Source: Climacium dendroides
Lineage: Eukaryota > Streptophyta > Bryopsida > Hypnales > Climaciaceae
DNA: 64,000 nt
Direction of reading: 5' to 3'
Assembly: GCA_950106755.1 (NCBI GenBank)
Contig: OX467083.1
Span: 4,438,829 to 4,502,828, forward strand
The translations under genes were made by a program, and so were the position numbers. Each line of letters opens with the position of its first letter. Within the stretch, counting starts at the first letter, position 1. Below, piece after piece: positions 22,876 through 34,195 of this stretch. The notes under the pieces were generated by a model. That model saw nothing but the letters and a program-made list of their open reading frames with translations. It was not told the DNA's origin and ran no database searches.

Positions 22876-23796
22876 TTAACCTCTAAAGTTGCAAGGCCTT
22901 TTCTTCATCAAAAAATGCTCAAAACTGACATTTCTATAGCGAAGTGCAAAAAACTTTAAAATTTAGTTTTTGGCATATCTAACCTTGGGAACTTGCACTA
23001 GATTAGTATATAAATGTATAGAAGACACATTTCAAAAACTTTGATTGTAGAGATTGTAAGATATTTGCATTTAAAAAGAAGAAAAAAATTGCACCTTGTT
23101 CAACTAGATTTTTTGGCATTGAATCATCTTAACTTAGAATTTTTGCACTATTGATTTTGAATATCTAATTTTTATATGTTGAAGAATTGAATTGAAAATC
23201 TAGAACATTTTTAGAGAGAAAAACAAAAACACTTCATTTTTGTTCATTAAAAATTTATTAAGTAGAAGTAGGTTCAAGATTGAACAAATGTCTAAATCAT
23301 CAATAGCTCTAAGATAAAATTGAAACATACTAATCTCAATGGTGAGATTGTTCTAGCAAGAGATATTAACCTTGTGAAACTTTTTTTGAAAAGTTGTGAA
23401 AATTGACTTCACTAATGAATCTTGCAAGTAATTTTTTCTAAAAGATGCTCCAATTGCTTGGAAAATAAGATTGTCCTTAACTTTTATATAAAAAATCCAA
23501 ATGGAATGAATAAAAGCTTCCCATGTAGATAAAATTGCAATCTACAAGAAAAAAAATTTAAGATAATTTTTTTTTCTTTGGGTGGTGGTGCTGGTTTGTC
23601 CCACCATACCTAAAAAAAAGAGCTTTTTGTGCCATAACTTTTGCTCTTGAGCACCAATTGAAATAGAAATTATATTTCCAAAAAACTAATTTATTTTTTA
23701 TCTATACAAAAAACTTCAAAAAAATCATGATGAATATTGAGACTATAGGAGCTTGCCCCAAATCCATTTTAGAGACAATGGGACTTTAGAGGTTAA
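22876..23796 (+). repeat. Dispersed repeat A, complete copy (921 bp)
   Basis: The copy begins TTAACCTCTAAAGT and ends ACTTTAGAGGTTAA, so it has perfect 14-bp terminal inverted repeats. The reverse complement aligns along its length with 28,961-29,867. It has no coding capacity. Ends and size fit a non-autonomous DNA transposon, but the superfamily is not determined. Confidence 0.65.
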
Positions 23797-24440
23797 CCCT
23801 TAAAGGACACTAAGACCAAAAGTGGCCAATGGATGACTTCATTGTTCATTGTAGAAACAAAGAATGCACATATTGTTTCAATAATCACAGCATTTCGGTG
23901 TCTACCTTGATCACAAGGTTGCATCTTTTTTAATGATTAATTCATGTCTTTCATTCACTTGATACGATGCAAGTAGTGAATGAATGGAAGAAATCGTATA
24001 CAATGAACTTTTGTCTTGCCTAAGAATTGTCTCTTTTTCTTCCCATGCCCGCCTGACATTCCCTTTCTCCCTTCCCATTGACCCAATCTAACTTAATCCC
24101 AGTTATTATTCGATCACTTGTCTGTATTTGAACAAGGCTCACAGTGACTGGTAGAAATGGACAAGAAAGCTACCAACCAGACATTGTTGAGTATTTTCAA
24201 ATTACATTTTATTTTTATATTCTTTTTTTGGTGGACACTGAAAGGCAAATTTGTACAGTACATGTTAAAACTTGTGGGTACCGTATCCAAAATAGTGTGG
24301 GATGAACTGAAATCATAAAACTCAATCACAAACCTGTCAACAAATAAGTTAAATTCTAAGATATCTTGCCGTGCAAACCAAGTGGGTTAAGTTTGGAAGG
24401 GGAACTACATGGACCAAGTTTGGAATTGTCCTGCCATGTG
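23797..24440. other. Intergenic DNA, related to 27.4-27.6 kb
   Basis: The first 140 bp (ATGACTT, TAGAAACAAAG, TACCTTGATTA/C words) resembles about 27,480-27,610, indicating another old dispersed repeat. No gene is recognised. Confidence 0.4.
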
Positions 24441-24499
24441 GACCCGGTGTGTGTGGAAGACATTAAGTAAGAATTTCCCATGTATTTGATTCCCTCAAA

Positions 24500-24910
24500 A
24501 TTGTGCAATCATGACCAATGGAGTTGTTCACCAATTTTGGTGAAACTTGAAATCCAACTCCTCCACTCACCAAGCTCGGCAAGACAATCAATGTTCACTT
24601 CTTGTCTTTTAGTGTTTTTTTCTTTTTTGGCCCAACTTAAATTTTATTCCAATGAGAGGCAAGAGGCCTAAAGGCTTCCTTACACGTATCAGTCATCAAG
24701 GAATTGCACAACAAGTGTTACAGGAAAAAATAAGTATTGCACTTTCATGTAGATCCAATAGGTGGGAAGAGAAACAATAAAAAAAATGCACGTTTTAATT
24801 CACTAGTCTCCACCAATGAGGTTGTCCACCAGTATCGGTGAAACTTCAACTCTTCCTTTTTGACTTGCTCACCTCGGTAAGACAATCGATGGAGCCGCTT
24901 TTATTTTTCA
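24500..24910 (+). repeat. Diverged local duplication of about 90 bp
   Basis: CCAATGGAGTTGTTCACCA...GGTGAAACTTGAA...GGCAAGACAATCAATG near 24,511-24,592 recurs as CCAATGAGGTTGTCCACCA...GGTGAAACTTCAA...GGTAAGACAATCGATG near 24,811-24,892. No coding signal goes with it. Confidence 0.6.
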
Positions 24911-26600
24911 GCTTGAATTGGTTGTAAACCTGCCTACCGGGTGAGCATTCAGGAGACCTGAAGTCCATAAACCCACTGCAAGCCCTTTTTCAGATATTAT
25001 AATAAGTTGACAGTAAGTGAGTGAGATTCAGAAAGTTCATAACTTAAGTTACCATGGGATGCGCTTTACCGTACCCTGTATTTCCTCCGTTTTGAACTTC
25101 TTAGTAGTAGTGTTGGAATGTAGTTTCCATCCACCTGGATGTCAGAGTAGGAATGACACGAGGCACAGTTGCAGGCAAATAATGATTCTTTGTCGGAATC
25201 AGGTATCCTCATGTGTTTTTCTCTCTCTTTTTTTGTCCTTTTTTTTGGACACAAATGAAGCGTAATTCCAGCCCCAAGTGGCGTGCTTTCTCTTTCCCAT
25301 TTGGCCTGAAAGAGGGGCCAAAAGATCAGCATGAACTGGGTCCAACCTCTGTTGGAAGTTCAGTAAAAACCGCAGGACCGGTGGTGCCCAAGCCCAAGTA
25401 TCTTTTATCTTGAGCTTGCATCATGGAGAGGCATCCGCATTCTACCATTGGTGGCCAGGCCATCAGTAAGTTACGTGCTGGAGGCTGTCTACAGGAACTT
25501 ACAATGGGTGGTCAGAATTGGGGAAGGCGGTAGCGTCCAAGTTCAGGTGCACCGCCCCCTTCATACCAGTCATTCAAGTATAAGTTTACCATCTTGGACC
25601 CAGGGCGTGTATAAATGGGGCCTTAAAGACATGAAGAAACTGGGCCCCGCAGTTTCAGAGAGTATTTGTACTCTTTTTGTAATGAAACGTCCGTCTACAT
25701 TTGCAACCAACACTTTGAAAAATAATTTTGGAATAGGGAAAAAAAATCATTCTCAAACTGGTGGAAGTCTGAAACCTACAGAGCTGGGAACACGAAAACC
25801 ACCTCTTTTTCTACCATGTAGAGTTCCTACTAGTAGAGGAGACTGGCGAAATTTTTATATTTTCTCGTTGGGCAAGTGAAATGAGATTTCAATGCACCAA
25901 AGAACGCATTATTTGGATACCACATGCAAAAAGTTACAACACTTGTCAAAGTGTTTTTGGTAGATGTTTTGAAATTGTTTTTACAAGAATAAGTATATAC
26001 GAGTAGAATCTCTCTTACTGCATGGGGTTGGAATTGTGCACTGTAAAAGAAGTTTATGCATGTCACAAAAGTGTAATGAATAGCCAACTAACAGATGTCA
26101 ACTTCCAACACTAATTTTCAAAGAATGTCTTTAAAATGAAATCCACCTACAAACACCATTATTACAAATTATACACAAAGAATATATGCAATAAAAGAGG
26201 TTCTACCTATATTGATTTTGAAGATGTATACATTGAGAGCATAGAGATGAAGGAGCGGTGTGCTTTCGGAGAGCCTACCTTGGAGTACTTACATTGCCCC
26301 GCCTTTTTTGCAGAAAATAAAGCTAATTCTCCTGTGCCAAAAAGAAATTAAAAGTGTATACATTGAGCTTGCCTTAGTTCAAACATACAAATGGAAGAAA
26401 GGTTTAAAAGAAAAAAAAGAGGTTACATGACCATGGGCATGGGTAAGCCCCAGCGTGCTCTTCCTTGACTTATTATTGGAGAGTTTGGGTTTCCTTGATT
26501 CCAAAAGTGAATTGTAATTTTCCAAATTTAATTGTCAATTGTAAATGATAAGTTCCCTACATACTTCTAGTGCTGTCCTCAAGGTGAAACAGGTTATTCT
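24911..26600. other. Mixed-composition intergenic DNA with unassigned ORFs
   Basis: A 143-codon open frame (25,448-25,879, plus) and shorter frames lie here with less AT-biased composition, but no motif is recognised. About 25,868-25,935 (GGCAAGTGAAATGAGATTTC...CACCAAAGA) resembles 53,784-53,850 in the palindrome, so at least part is a dispersed repeat. Confidence 0.4.
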
Positions 26601-26619
26601 GAAGGATGAGTGAGGGGCC

Positions 26620-27420
26620 GTTTGATTCTTTAGGACCTTGGACATGCATGTTACAACTTGCAAGTTTTCATCTCCAAAAAAATTTGTAAAGTAATTAATG
26701 GATCATTCAATGTCAATATTAAACCCTAAATGCCCAAGGCAACAAATTTTGGTGTTGACAATACTTTGAAGTTAAATAAAACCTAACCAAGTTGCTATTT
26801 TTAGTAGTTTATATTTTTGAAAAATTCTTTTTGAAGTCTAGTTTTAGCATCAAAAATTTAATTTTGAAAATGAATGATTATGATTTTTCTATTCAAGATT
26901 TTGTGCAAGGGTATCCATTGAAAATCTTAATGTTCTAGTATTGAGGATTCTTGGAAATGAGCCTCAAGTATATTGGGTCTTGGAGAAAAATTCACACTCA
27001 CAATTCATTTAAAAAAATTGTAGAGTAAATTTTGAGAAATTGTAAGTTGATTGGGGTTTAATGCATGTTATGCCCTTCAACCTCATATTTTTTTGATGAC
27101 CAATTTTTTAGATTTGATATGTGAAAAAGAGGATTAAACCATTTTTATAGTTTTAACACCCTTATGACCAAACATTATAATTTTTCAATCTAGAAGTAAT
27201 ATTGTTAGATTTCCTTTTCCTATGTTATCTCTAACATGCTTAGTTTGAATTTGTATGGTTAAATTCCAAAAAAATTGATATTATTTATCAAAATTTTGGC
27301 ATTTTGTTCAATTTAGAGCAAATTCCAAAAAGTTCAAAAAATATGTATGTATGTAAACCACTTTACTAATGTATAAGCCCAATTTGAAGTCCCTTAAAGC
27401 AGATTTGGTAAACAATTATT
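26620..27420 (+). repeat. AT-rich dispersed repeat B, copy 2
   Basis: Direct-orientation counterpart of 7,480-8,260, with the same ordered words (AATAAAACCTAAC, TTCTTTTTGAAGTCTAGTTTT, TGCAAGGGTA, TTGTTCAATTTAGAGCAAAT). No coding potential. Confidence 0.6.
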
Positions 27421-28955
27421 TGGATGTTTGTATGAGTGGCAACAATTCTTTTGGAAAGTTCATTGCAGAAGACCTCCTTATTAACCCTATAAGGACGTTG
27501 CAAAGATAAAAATTTAAATGGATCATAGATGACTTTGCTATTAATAATAGAAACAAAGTATTTTGGTGACTTACCTTGATTATGGGGAGCTACATCTTTC
27601 TATGGTTAACCCTTAAAAAATGGGTTGGTGATTGTGGATATTATTTCTTTTTATACTGTCTGAATCATTGATTTAAAAAAATTCAATTATAGCACTTGAT
27701 CATTAAAGGCCAAACCAAGGGCCAAACTACTATATAAAACCTTTTTTATCACATAATATTTAAAAGATGAACATCTCCACTTTGTCTTCTATAGAAAGAT
27801 TCTCTTTCATCCATCAAACATTAAATGTTTGGGTCATTGCAAGAAAGACTGTGTGGTTTGCGTAGCATTTTGCACAATATGTATAAACCTTTAAGAAGAA
27901 GGTACCCTAGGAAGGAAAAAACATAGAAAAATCTTTAAGTAGGAGAACTAGAAAAGTGCAAAATTTCATGAAAATAGGTACTTTCATTGTAGTTTCACAT
28001 TTTAATTTGTAAAAAATAGGAATTTTTTTAAAACTAAAAATTGGCCATTTAGAAAGAACTACACAGTGATGAGATTTTACCAAAAGGTTGATCTTAGAAC
28101 CACACATGCAATGGATGTTTTGTTTGCAGTCATGTCGAGGATACAAAATAATATATTTTTAGATTTCCTTTGGTAAAAATAAGCTTTCCTATTATGTAAA
28201 TAGACCATGAAAATTTCAGCTCTAAATCATTAAAATTGGGAACTCCTAACATTATAAACCCCCTCTAAATCTCAAAGTGTAAACAAAAATGATTTTTAAA
28301 TATAATATTTTTTAAATTTCTAAAATATAAGGGATCTAGTTACCATCAAGTTAAACATCTCCAATAAAAATTTCAAGTTCACAAGGTTTATGCCTCCAAA
28401 AGTTATAGAGGACGATAAGAAAATATGTCTTCACTATGACTTGAAATAGGACCAGTCTTTCTTGCAATGCCCCATTTGTGGTGGCGTTCAAGGGTTGAAT
28501 AATGCTTTTAGAGGTTGGTTATTTTATAAACTTCCTATCTTACTATTGATGCAAGATTGTGGTATAAGCCATAATAAGTGTACTCTATCATATAATTGAA
28601 ATGTTGGTCATTGACCTTTAGAAGCTTAGAGCTAATTTACATGTAGAATTAGTTTTTTGTGAACTTCACCAATGATTGGTGGATGAAAGTTTGGTTCTTT
28701 TAGAGTATTGATTCTATCAATCATCGGTGAAGTCCATTGGTCTCCAATTCCACATGTATATTGGCTCTTAGTTCCATTGGAAGATTGATAAAAAAGAAGA
28801 ATTGAAAATAGGAATCTATTACCCTAGGCAATTTTCTTTGGAGTTTATTATACATTAAAAAAACTCTCCCTAACATTTTTTGTAGTTCAATAGGGGTGAT
28901 AATATTTGAAGCTAAGTCATAGGCAAGCTAGTTTTTTGTCAAACCACCACACTTC
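27421..28955. other. AT-rich intergenic DNA, nothing recognised
   Basis: Low-complexity AT-rich sequence. A local inverted pair (ATTGATGA... near 28,660-28,690 and its complement near 28,715-28,745, around TTCACCAATGATTGGTGG) could form a small hairpin. No gene was seen. Confidence 0.35.
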
Positions 28956-28960
28956 AAAAT

Positions 28961-29867
28961 TTAACCTCTAAAGTCCCGTTGTCTGTTTGGAGGTTCATGC
29001 AAGTTCTTATGATCTCAATTTTTGACATGATTCTATAAAAAAATTTGTTTAGATAGAAGTACACATTAGTTTTCTAGAAATATAATTTTAAAATATTTAA
29101 TTGATATCTGGGAGAAAAATTCATGCCATCCAAAAGTACAAAATGGAACTTATTGGGTAACAAAAAAAAATCCAAAAAACTTGAAATAATAGATTTAAAA
29201 TTTTATTTCTCATAAATTATATTTTTGTTTACGTAGAAAGCTTTGATTCACTCTATTTTGATTAGTGATATGACAGTTATAGAGAATCTTCTTTAGTAGG
29301 CAGTCCTAGCATCTTCTTGAGAAAATAATGTATTAAGTGGAATTGTTTTTGAAATCAATTTTCAAAATTTTCAAAAAGAAAATATCCTCAAGGAGTTTAG
29401 TGTGCATGTTAGTGTGCTTGCTTAATAAATCAGTCTCACCATTGGAGTTAGTGTGTTTCAATTTCATCTTAAAGCTATTGATGATTTGATTTTCTTTGAT
29501 CTCATATATGCTTCTATTTAATAATTTTAATAAGAATGAAAACCCAAGGTTTTTTTTTTCCTATAATTTCAATTCAATTCTTTAACATAATTTGTTTTTT
29601 TAAATTCAAAATTTGTAGTGCAAATTTTTCAAGCTAATAAGATTCAAAGTCTTATAATCTAGTCACATAAGGTGCCAAAAAACCCATTTTTTTCATTGAC
29701 ATTGCAAATATATAGGGTCAAAGTTTCTAAAATTTCTTTCAAACATCTTCATACTAGTCTAGTGCAAGATCCTACAATTATATATGGGATTTTTTTAAAG
29801 CTTTGATCACTTTGCAATAGAAATGGCAATTTTGATGAAAAAAAGCCCTTCAAACTTTAGGGGTTAA
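28961..29867 (-). repeat. Dispersed repeat A, complete copy (907 bp)
   Basis: Starts TTAACCTCTAAAGT and ends ACTTTAGGGGTTAA. Its reverse complement aligns with 22,876-23,796 throughout. The 14-bp terminal inverted repeats differ at one position. Confidence 0.65.
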
Positions 29868-30710
29868 CTTACGACATGTTTGTGTTTGGATGTGTGTGCA
29901 CAGTTTTGAGGTGGTGCTCTTTCCATATTTTAGGAATTAGGAAATAGATGTTAATGGAACAGACCATTTCACTTCAATTTTTTTTCCCACTTTGATATAT
30001 TCTTGGTTATCCTGAGCTGACCAAATGTAGCAAGGAAGCGTAACGTGACCATGCCATGCCAATTCAATTTGTTTTGATTCTAGGATTTTGAAGAGCCATG
30101 TTCTGTGGCATAATGCAAAGAAAAGAATGTGCCTCTGGGATCTAGACGAGAGCTCAAGGAAGCAAGGAATCAAGGATCACCTTGAAACTAATTCAAGATT
30201 AATTGGACCTTGGGAATGGCGACGGTGGCATCGTGTGTGTGGACAGTGGACCAGAGTTCTCAACGGAAGTCTCTGATCTTAAACGACAACGCTGCGCCCG
30301 ATGAATGACAACGAATCTTTCTGTGTAGAACAGAAGTGGAATTTTGTGCCAAAAGGGGAGATCATGAATAGTAGTTTGACCTCCAATGAGCACTTTTGTA
30401 TTTTTTAAAGTAGATGATGTCATACAGAACCAAACATGATGATTTCCAAGGTCACCAATCATGCATTTAAATTCCAAAGACCAAACTTATGACTCTGGAA
30501 ATCATCCATTTGGATATCGTGTGAATTATTAGTTTATTAAAAATCCAAAAGTACTCATTGGAAGTCAATCTATTGTAGAAGACCTCCCTTTTCACATCAA
30601 ATTTGGAAGATGAATAGTTACACTTTTGTCCCACATGAAAGGATTTTTAATTTTTTGAAACAAATGGACCATTTCTTTCCATAGAAAGAAATGGTACATC
30701 GAACCAACAG
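29868..30710. other. Transition from AT-rich repeats to the gene island
   Basis: Base composition becomes balanced. Short ORFs (for example 30,199-30,477 minus) have no recognisable motif. Confidence 0.35.
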
Positions 30711-30714
30711 ACTT

Positions 30715-32397
30715 GGGAGACGTTAAGTACCCCCTCCAGCAATTCTCGCGGGTTGGGCCCCAGCACTGTTGAGCATCCGGACTGCCCGGGCTCCAGCTGC
30801 CCCAGGAAATTCGACTCCAAGAAATTCGAGCGTCTTCTTCCCCCGCCCTGGCTCACCTGTCACCTCGCTTGCTTCAAATGTTGCAAGTCTATTGCGACCC
30901 TCAGTTTCCCCCTCGCCTGAGATTGATGAGAGACTCGAAGATGATGAGGAAGACTGGCCTGAAACTGAGCAGGTTGAGAGAACCCAGAAGGAGCTGTGTA
31001 ACTTTTGTTGGGCTGCAATTACAAAATGCCCCAAGTACATTTCGGAAATCTTTTCAAAAGAGAGCAATAAAACTACACAAGATTCAATCATTAGAAAGAA
31101 GCCATTCTAAAACATAGTTGGGTCCTAGCTTTCATCCTGGTGAAAACTTGTTTATGAGGAAATTCTCAAACCCCTCATTACCACATCTGGGTAACAAATT
31201 GCACGTCTTGGTCCCGGGGTTGTGATTGTTTCTTACACAACTGATTGTTGTTGAATTCTAATGGTTTATTCAGTTCACGGGCTTGAATGGTAAGTTTGTT
31301 GTTTTTCCAACTTCTACTTGGGGTGAATGTCAATTTGTGCAACATCCACACATTCATTGCTAAGTTGCAGAATGGACATAACTGGCATCGTTGAACTCCA
31401 CCTGGACACAGGTTTTCTGAATCTTCGCCAGCTTGTATGCTAAGAAGCGATTTGATTTCGGAATGTAAGGATTCACGACTTGATCTTCCGGATCGTCGGC
31501 GTAGGCTAACAAGGCTCTGAACTCTTTGAGCAATTGCTCGTGAAACAAGCCAAGAATTGTGAATACGGACTCACCCTTCACGCCGAAGTCGATTTGCTCA
31601 AACTTCGAGAAGAAACTTTAGGACCCACGAGCTTTGAGGGAGTTCGTGATTTCGATCGGTGTCCACAGGACGAAATTGCCCAAATCGATAAGTACCCTTT
31701 CCGAGTAAAGGGCAAGAAGCTGAGGAGTGGCATCAGAGCTACAGTAAGAGCCATAGGGAACAGGACTCAATTCTAGATTTTTTAAAGCTAATTCCTCTTC
31801 CAGCTTTGCAATATGCTTCTGAAGTTTACCCTGTTCTACACGGTGTCGACGTTTAATCTCCTTAATATTCTTTCGAAGGATTGCATTTCCTCCAACGCAT
31901 TGGGAGTTGGTCTGTCAGAATTCGCAACCCCCAAGCCCTGTCTGCTAAGTTCAGAGGCATGGTTTTTTATTGTGCAGTTCATGCTGTTTTTAATTTCTTC
32001 TCATTGAGATGAAATGTGAGCAAGGAGGTCCAAGAGGGAGGCTGCGACATGCTATCTCTTTTGCCAATAATAAAGATGAATTCACTTTCCAAATCATAGC
32101 AACCTGCTGGAAACACCCAAGCGCCTCCATCCACAATGCCAGGCTCACTCTTCCTACGTTCTTCCATCCGAGTTGTCACAGCGCTTTCTCTTGGAGTCTC
32201 TCATCAATCTCAGGCAAGAGGGAAACAAGCAATAGACTTACAACATTTGAAGCAAGGGAGGTGGCAGGTGAGCCAGGGCGGGAAGAAGACGTTCGAATTT
32301 CCTGGGTGGGGCAGCTGGAGCCCGGGCAGCCCGGATGCTCAACAGTGCTGGGGCCCAGCCCGCGAGAATTGCTCGAGGGGGTTACTTAACGTCTCCC
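30715..32397. repeat. 1.7-kb unit with long inverted repeats
   Basis: The left arm (30,715-30,939) begins GGGAGACGTTAAGTA. The right arm (32,193-32,397) is its diverged reverse complement ending TACTTAACGTCTCCC. The arms share blocks such as CAATTCTCGCGGG, CCCAGCACTGTTGAGCATCC and GATTGATGAGAGACTC, and are about 85-90% identical by eye. Long terminal inverted repeats around about 1.25 kb of unrelated GC-balanced DNA recall a Mutator-like element with captured sequence. I see no clear 9-bp target duplication, so a plain inverted duplication remains possible. Confidence 0.65.
31360..31620 (-). pseudogene. Unassigned coding-like fragment inside the inverted-repeat unit
   Basis: The minus-strand frame FEQIDFGVKGESVFTILGLF continues for about 80 codons (HEQLLKEFRALLAYADDPED, FLAYKLAKIQKT) to a stop at 31,360. 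Balanced codon composition and a globular-looking mix of residues set it apart from the shadow ORFs around it. I do not recognise the family. Lying between the inverted arms, it could be a captured host-gene exon. Confidence 0.35.
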
Positions 32398-32477
32398 GAG
32401 ATTAAGTTACCTGTGATGATCGACTGAACTTACCTTTTCTTTTCTTTTCTTTTCCAAAGCATCCGTCAAGTGATTGT

Positions 32478-32547
32478 GAGCATCAGAGCATCAGAGCATC
32501 AGAGCATCAGAGCATCAGAGCATCAGAGCATCAGAGCATCAGAGCAT
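32478..32547. repeat. 8-bp tandem repeat (GAGCATCA)n
   Basis: About 8.5 perfect copies of GAGCATCA, roughly 1.65 kb upstream of the transporter start codon. The unit length is not a multiple of three and no ORF of note depends on it. Confidence 0.95.
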
Positions 32548-32559
32548 AAGCTTAAGTTA

Positions 32560-34195
32560 CTCCAAGCACTCGACCGCAGATCAGGTCCTCGATCAGGTAC
32601 AGGAATGACTTCAGTTTTATTGGCTTTCTGTGCAAGGGACAGAGACTGTGACATCCATCGACTCTGCTTTCAGAATCTCAGTTCCAAATCCTATCTAGAA
32701 CCTCATTCATACTGAACTGCAGAACGCGGTTAGGGTCAGTGAGGGTTTCAGTTGGTTGGAGTGAGGATGTGGGGTCCGACTGGGCAATAAATGAACCTAA
32801 GTTACGACCGGTTCACGGTTCAGTTCCACCGTCGGTTCTTGTCCTGTAGCAGGCTAGGGTAGATCCTGGGCAAGTAGTGGCAGAAAGAGGCAAACGGATC
32901 CGTCCCCACGTGCGCTGCTGTCAACAGGAAGAAACAGACACTCAAAGTGGGGACCCGATCATTCAACCTGGTCAGAGTGCGCTTATAAGTGAACGAGCGA
33001 AGTGGAGTTGAGGAAAGTAAAGGCGATATCTCAGCGGCTTATCATATCTGGGTCTGCTGAGGGAACGAACGAAGGTTTTTATTCTTGAATTGACCGACGG
33101 AATTGAAGAGCAGGCAGCTCCGTATCAGCTTTCGATCGATAAGGAATTGCAAGTCAGACTCGCAGCAGCAGCAGCAGGAGCACGTTGCACCGCCCACCTC
33201 AGAGGGTCCGTCGAATTAGCATTATGCTGGCGAATGTACTGCGGAGTCATGGTTTTGGTGGACATGGCGAATGCAGTGGAGAGAGTCCATCATGGTCTGT
33301 CAGAGCTTGAATTGAGAGCTGGAGGAGGTAGAAGCTAGTGCCCTTGCTTGCGCTTGTCGATCGTTGTCATGAACGTAATGTGTAAGTTACATGTTATTGA
33401 TACTTCAATTTGGGTTGAGGTTCCGGACCGGGGGTTGACGTTGTAAGGCGGTAACTAACGGAGGGGAGGGTGTGTCCAGACTTCGCATATATGTTTCGAC
33501 AAACTGTTACATCTGTGGAATTTGCTGCGCGTTTCGGTGAGAGAATTCAAGAGGGTTCAAGTTGCCAAGTGTATGTCGCTCTTGAGTGTCGTGGATGTCA
33601 ATTAATTACGCGAACAGGCGTCACTCGATTCGTTGATGCAACAATAATTCATTCAAATGAGCGCTACCTCTCTTTCCTCACTTTCTCCTTAGCAATTCCT
33701 TGGTCTCTGAGTTTGTGCTAGCTAGCCTGGTCAATCTGTCTCGAGAGTGGGTTAGAATGAGACTGTAAAGCACACTATGTACTAATTCCAATCAGGTATT
33801 TACGTCAACCCGTGAGGCGAGTCGAATCTTTTATTTCTATCAGGTTTGTTGATGCCTGCTGCGAGCGCAGGTAGTTAGTCTGTACCTTTCAGAGGAGTGC
33901 GTCTAAAGATCGCAGCAGCAATGTAAAATTACGCAGTTGGTTTTGTTCAGCAAGCATCTCCACTCCAATTTCACAACGATACTGTAGTTTAATTAAAGTA
34001 CTGGACATAGTTTAATTAAAGAACTATTCAGTAATAATGGTTATAATACTGTAGGTTATAATTAAGTTCGAGATTATTTGTGACTTCGTCTCTTACAGAT
34101 CGTCGGTGATGTTGGTTCGATTTTGTGCAGTAGAATTTTCAGGCTAGCTCTTCGGAACGATTAGTCTACCCCGAGTCTGTGTGTCTGCCTTCACC
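32560..34195 (+). promoter_or_regulatory. Probable promoter and 5' leader of the HAK/KUP gene
   Basis: The stretch upstream of the transporter ATG is GC-balanced and free of repeats. A TATA-like word (CTTATAAG) lies at about 32,982. A strong acceptor-like site (TTCGTCTCTTACAG, ending 34,098) precedes the ATG by about 100 bp, so a spliced 5' untranslated region is plausible. Open frames here (33,090-33,338 and 33,470-33,721) lack recognisable motifs. No transcript evidence is available; both assignments are inference. Confidence 0.4.

Noticed and set aside
33090..33721. ORFs of 82-83 codons upstream of the transporter as separate genes
   Set aside because: No recognisable domain and no conventional ATG start for the first; more likely promoter or untranslated leader.
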